From Agrocybe praecox (Eukaryota > Basidiomycota > Agaricomycetes > Agaricales > Agrocybaceae): a stretch of 64,000 nucleotides of DNA. The notes beneath the pieces are model-generated. The model had not been told where the DNA came from, ran no database searches, and saw nothing but the letters and a program-made list of their open reading frames with translations. The position numbers and the translations under genes were made by a program. The stretch lies in assembly GCA_964017145.1 (NCBI GenBank), contig OZ024844.1, positions 2,914,001-2,978,000 of the forward strand, read 5' to 3'. Positions 60,783 to 64,000 of this stretch are shown in pieces (positions within the stretch are counted from its first letter, which is position 1; each line of letters opens with the position of its first letter).

Positions 60783-62313
60783 GGCTGCCCGACTGACAAA
60801 TGCTGCAGGAGTGACAATGGGCACAGGTATTGCCGTAACGGCAGTCTCCATGTCTTGCAAAGGCGAAACAGAATTGACGCCCGTCGAAATTGACGAGCGT
60901 GTGCTTTCGGCCGTTATCACCTGTGGCAATAGATGAAGGTTGCTTCCCTGCAGTAGTTGTGGTTGCTGAGCAGTCGGAAGGGAAATGTCCGACTGCTCCG
61001 CATCGAAAGCAATGTGCGCCTCCGCCCACTGAGGCCTGGCCAAAACGCGGGCGTTTAGGCTGGAATTGTGTATCCGTACTGCGGTATGGGCGCTTGGATG
61101 GTGATACAGACGGAGCATATGCCGACGGAAAGTGGTGAGGCATCCCCGAGGCATTAGATCCGCCAACTGCTTGGGTGAGGGACAGAGGTCGCGTCGCTAG
61201 GAGGGCCACCGCGTCTACGCTCAGGGTGGACAGGTCATGACGGGTGTCCTGGGCCGCGAAATCTCTCTGCTGGATGTCGTATTGAACCGCCAGTGACCAT
61301 CCATGCGACCTGGCGAGACCTACAACAAGGACGTGATGCTTCTCCAGGGCCTTCGCACGCACTTGACTGTGGTACTTGTGAGTGAGACGCTCGGCGGTAC
61401 GGGACGCTGCCAGCCAGTCCACCATCGAGATCAGGTGCTCTCGGCTGCGGTCTAGTGGCCTGGAAGACAGCGCTCCAGAGGTATCCACTACCAGGTGCTC
61501 GCCTTCGCGTGAAGCTCGCAGCTTGGCTTCTGGGGTGAGGGCCGAGTACGGGACAAATTCGAGAGCCCGGAAGGCCTTGTCGACTCGAGGAGGCACGGCT
61601 GGACACAGAAATTAAGGCGCGTAAGCAACGGAACGGACGGAGGCGCGGACCAGTAAAAACGTGGAAGAAAAAGGGGGGAGAATATGGCGAAAAGGCGCAG
61701 AGGAACGGACGGACGGACATGGGCACGGACACAGGCACGGATACAGACAAGGAACGGACGCAGACGCGGACATGGACACGGACACGGACACGGACATAGG
61801 ATACGGAAAAGACAACGCAAACATGTGCGCGGAAAAAGGACGGACATGGACAATGCGGACAGAGGTTCAGAACAAAAACTCACACAGTTCGAGAGGGTCT
61901 ACTTTGAACCCGGGAACCACTTCATCCACCACCGACGCTTTAGGCGCTGCCACAGATGCGGCTTTAACTGCATCCACCACCTCCTGCGCGACGAATAGAT
62001 GTTGGACAGCACCCGACACGTCGACAGCGGATGCGGGCGTAGCTGGTTGCGCGGGAGCTCGGGCCTGCTGGGCGTCCTGTGCAGGTCTCGACGCGTTCGC
62101 GACCGCGATTCCAGATGCAACAATAGCCGCGGCCGGGCCAGAATTCGCAGTTGCCACCGCTGGAGGAGCTTGAGTCGACGGCGGGGTAGGCATGGGTGCG
62201 CTGGGAGCCCCCAAGGTCGCGGCCTGGGCCGCAGGGGGGGCATTTTGAGGTTGGGTGGGAACATTGGGTGTGTTCCCCCCAGAGAAATTGAGGCCGAGAT
62301 GAGCACCATCCAT
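60748..62313 (-). CDS. Gag-like protein of the retroelement, with an intron
   Basis: Exon 1 (61884-62313) starts MDGAHLGLNFSGGNTPNVPT, is Ala/Pro-rich and ends DPLELC. An intron of 285 nt (61599-61883, GT-AG) joins it in phase to PPRVDKAFRALEFVPYSALT. The second exon has no ATG at its start, which supports splicing. Its C-terminal part has a CCHC knuckle (CFRCGAVGHFPSDC) and a second Cys/His cluster (CFAFARHGDCRYGNTCAHC), suggesting nucleic-acid binding. It ends CPAIRA. The start ATG lies 44 nt inside the 160-bp repeat boundary. Confidence 0.78.
61685..61845. repeat. Degenerate CACGGA/CGGACA hexamer repeat inside the gag intron
   Basis: A tract of imperfect repeats such as ACGGACACGGACACGGACAC, with variants GGACAT, GGCACGG and GGATACGG. 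It falls within the predicted gag intron. Confidence 0.75.
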
Positions 62314-62356
62314 TTTGAGTGAAGAATTAAGGCGAGATAGTGTAGAGATTAATAAG

Positions 62357-62516
62357 GAAAAATGTACTGTAGAGCCGCCGTGTAGGCTTCGTGCAGGCTT
62401 CGAGGCTGGTCAAATGGTGGTGATGAGCAACGAGCGTGGCGAAAATTTCCCATCACTCACCATTTGCTCGGCTGGACGTCGGGGCCGGCCGTTCCGTTAG
62501 ACCCCGTGCTATTCCA
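62357..62516. repeat. 160-bp terminal direct repeat, right copy
   Basis: Identical to 57617-57776. It ends in CTATTCCA, and the next base begins the second DUF6589 unit (TGGACCTCG). Confidence 0.93.
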
Positions 62517-64000
62517 TGGACCTCGTTCCCAGTCGATCCAACGCTCTCGTAAAATTCGGTAAATTACAGCACGCTCCCACGTCTACCCACGCCACCGTGT
62601 TTCCTCTTTCTTCATTCTTCGTCACTTGCGTACATACTATCCTCGTCACTTTCGCTGTCAATTGCCACAGTGTCCATATCCAATGACACATCTTCTTCAT
62701 CCAGCACCGGGAACATCAGATCCACCTTCCCCTTTTCAAGATCATCAATAATCTGCTCGAGCTCACCTGTCGGCGGTTCTTCCATCTCGATGTCATTAAC
62801 CTGGACCACCGTCTCTGCAACAAAGGGATTATCATCACTTGGAAACATAGTTGTGAATGACTCCTGGGTTTTGGCACCGTCACGTATTGGATTACTTGTG
62901 AGTCTGTTGGCTTGCTCCGCTGAGTTGGGGTCGATGTTTTGCGTACTTATAGAATCTTCGTTTGAGTTTACAGGGGTTATTTGACGTCGTCTTCGTAGCT
63001 TTATGAAGGCTTCGTTATACTCGTGAAGGGGGTTCTTTGCTCCGGTTGTGAGGCTGTGAAAACCGGACGAGATGATATCTTTTACAGGAGGATCATCATC
63101 ATCCAATGTACGTCCTTTCTGAATCTCGTATACTTTATGCTCGCCTAACGAATCTATTAGACTTTCGATATCTTTTGATAGCTGTGGTGGTGCGTGTCGA
63201 CTCCCTTGATCTGCGCCCAACATGCCATGGAAATTCTTTGCCAGTTGTCGAAGCATGTCGACACAAGGAGATATCGAAGCTAGCCATTCCCAGGATGCGT
63301 TGCTTCCATGGGCCTTGTAAAACGTCTACACAAAGCATAGTAAGTCTCAAGAGTTGGATTTAATATACTTTATCATACTTACCTTGATCCAAAAATTTAG
63401 GTGTTCTTGAACGAGGTCGACTTCAACCCATGAGTTTGGGTGCCCGGTTGGATTGGCTAGCCAGTTATTTAGAATAACGGCTTTGTCTTCGAGTGAGAAA
63501 TTGGTTACTTTTCTTTTTATATCAAGTGAGCGTACTTTACTTCCGTTGTAAGTATATTCGTTAAATGATGGATAATGTGAAGCATCTCGTGTGCATATTT
63601 TGTCCGCCCATTACCCCGAAATCCAAGCGCCCATATCTTGAGCACCAGGACAATCCGCCCCGAGTCACCTGTCTTCACAGCATCCGTGAATTCTCGTGAT
63701 ACTAACGCGTCGCGTAAAAAGAGGACAGCGTTTTCGAAAACCACATCACCTTCCTGTGATTTATGCTGTGACTGATTTTCTCGTAGTTCTTGTAGCTGCT
63801 GTACCGTAGAGGCCTCTGTGTAGCGTGAATATATTGCCTCTGCGTGGTAAACCAGGTTGTCCCATGTTGTGAATTTGGTAGTGTATTGCTGTAATGACCC
63901 TGTTTTTGAGACCAGCAGTAAGCAGTGCAGGACACGAACATACAAGGACACAAAAATTAAATCCCTTGATACTCGAAATGACGGAGGAGAAGACAGGGTC
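62513..64000. repeat. Long direct repeat, copy 2 (partner 55267-56760)
   Basis: Homology with copy 1 starts precisely at TCCATGGACC, that is, at the outer edge of the 160-bp repeat, and continues to the window end. Confidence 0.92.
62612..64000 (-). CDS. DUF6589 family gene, copy 2 (5' end outside window)
   Basis: Same blocks as copy 1, but with the frame intact where copy 1 is broken. NPLHEYNEAFIKLRRRRQIT runs into SNEDSISTQNIDPNSAEQA and the acidic C-terminus ending SMYASDEE. Upstream, YHAEAIYSRYTEASTVQQLQ reads straight through. An intron separates HLNFWIK from TFYKAHGSNAS-like sequence. The N-terminal half lies beyond the window. No function is known for the family; its repeat nature suggests it moves or is moved. 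Confidence 0.82.

Larger units (their letters stand above)
57617..62516 (-). mobile_element. Tyrosine-recombinase retroelement (DIRS/Ngaro-like)
   Basis: A 4.9-kb element on the minus strand, bounded by identical 160-bp direct repeats. Gene order is gag, RT-RNase H, tyrosine recombinase, the order of the DIRS group; there is no DDE integrase. The repeats are simple terminal direct repeats: I looked for the B1-A2-B2 split arrangement typical of Ngaro and did not find it. Identity of the repeats implies recent activity, although pol has a +1 shift at 60621-60624. The element's 5' edge (62516) abuts the second DUF6589 copy and its 3' edge (57617) the first copy's flank. No target duplication beyond the shared TCCA is visible. 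Confidence 0.88.

Noticed and set aside
57900..61166. A single 1088-residue protein spanning the retroelement.
   Set aside because: RT lies in another frame over the middle third; only the two ends of this open frame match known domains.

Overview
This window reads as nuclear DNA from a mushroom-forming basidiomycete (Agaricomycetes). Genes are packed on both strands and split by many GT-AG introns of about 50-60 nt. Lineage-typical families are present: a class I hydrophobin, a DUF6593 protein, DUF6589 proteins, a fungal haem peroxidase and an F-box protein. The assignment is inferred from gene content and architecture; no database search was possible.

Layout. From 1 to about 5.4 kb there are conserved housekeeping genes: the 3' part of a BCS1-type AAA ATPase, the 18S rRNA methyltransferase BUD23, TRAPP subunit BET3, mitochondrial ribosomal protein uS13 and the XAP5/FAM50 protein. 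An intron-containing tRNA-Phe(GAA) follows at 5605-5695. A gene-poor stretch (5.7-9.2 kb) holds one plausible 61-codon gene. From 9.2 to 28.1 kb there are a LIM-domain protein, a secreted haem peroxidase with a GPI-type tail, the recombination mediator SWI5, the mRNA 3'-end factor CLP1, an allantoate-permease-like MFS transporter, an F-box protein and a class I hydrophobin. From 28.8 to 48.7 kb there are CTF18 (alternative clamp loader), a URI/Bud27 protein, a SAP-domain protein kinase, a DUF6593 protein, PNO1 (ribosome assembly), an MCH1-like transporter, argininosuccinate lyase, a plasma-membrane syntaxin and a small AN1 zinc-finger protein.

From about 49 kb the window changes character. 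A broken RecQ-like helicase lies beside an apparently intact aspartate aminotransferase. Then comes a mobile-element zone: a 543-bp MITE with 35-bp perfect inverted ends and a TTA duplication, two near-identical DUF6589 copies, and between them a tyrosine-recombinase retroelement (gag, RT-RNase H, tyrosine recombinase) bounded by two identical 160-bp direct repeats.

Most notable signals. (1) The DUF6589 units and the retroelement abut exactly at TCCA, and the first two units end in the same 160-bp repeat, as if circles had been integrated one after another at one core site. (2) The SAP-domain kinase lacks the usual beta-3 lysine and carries a lysine in its glycine-rich loop, the arrangement known from WNK kinases. 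(3) CTF18 has a reiterated FVSNGLL motif encoded by divergent codons. (4) At least two GC-AG introns and a 10-nt micro-exon are needed to read the conserved proteins.
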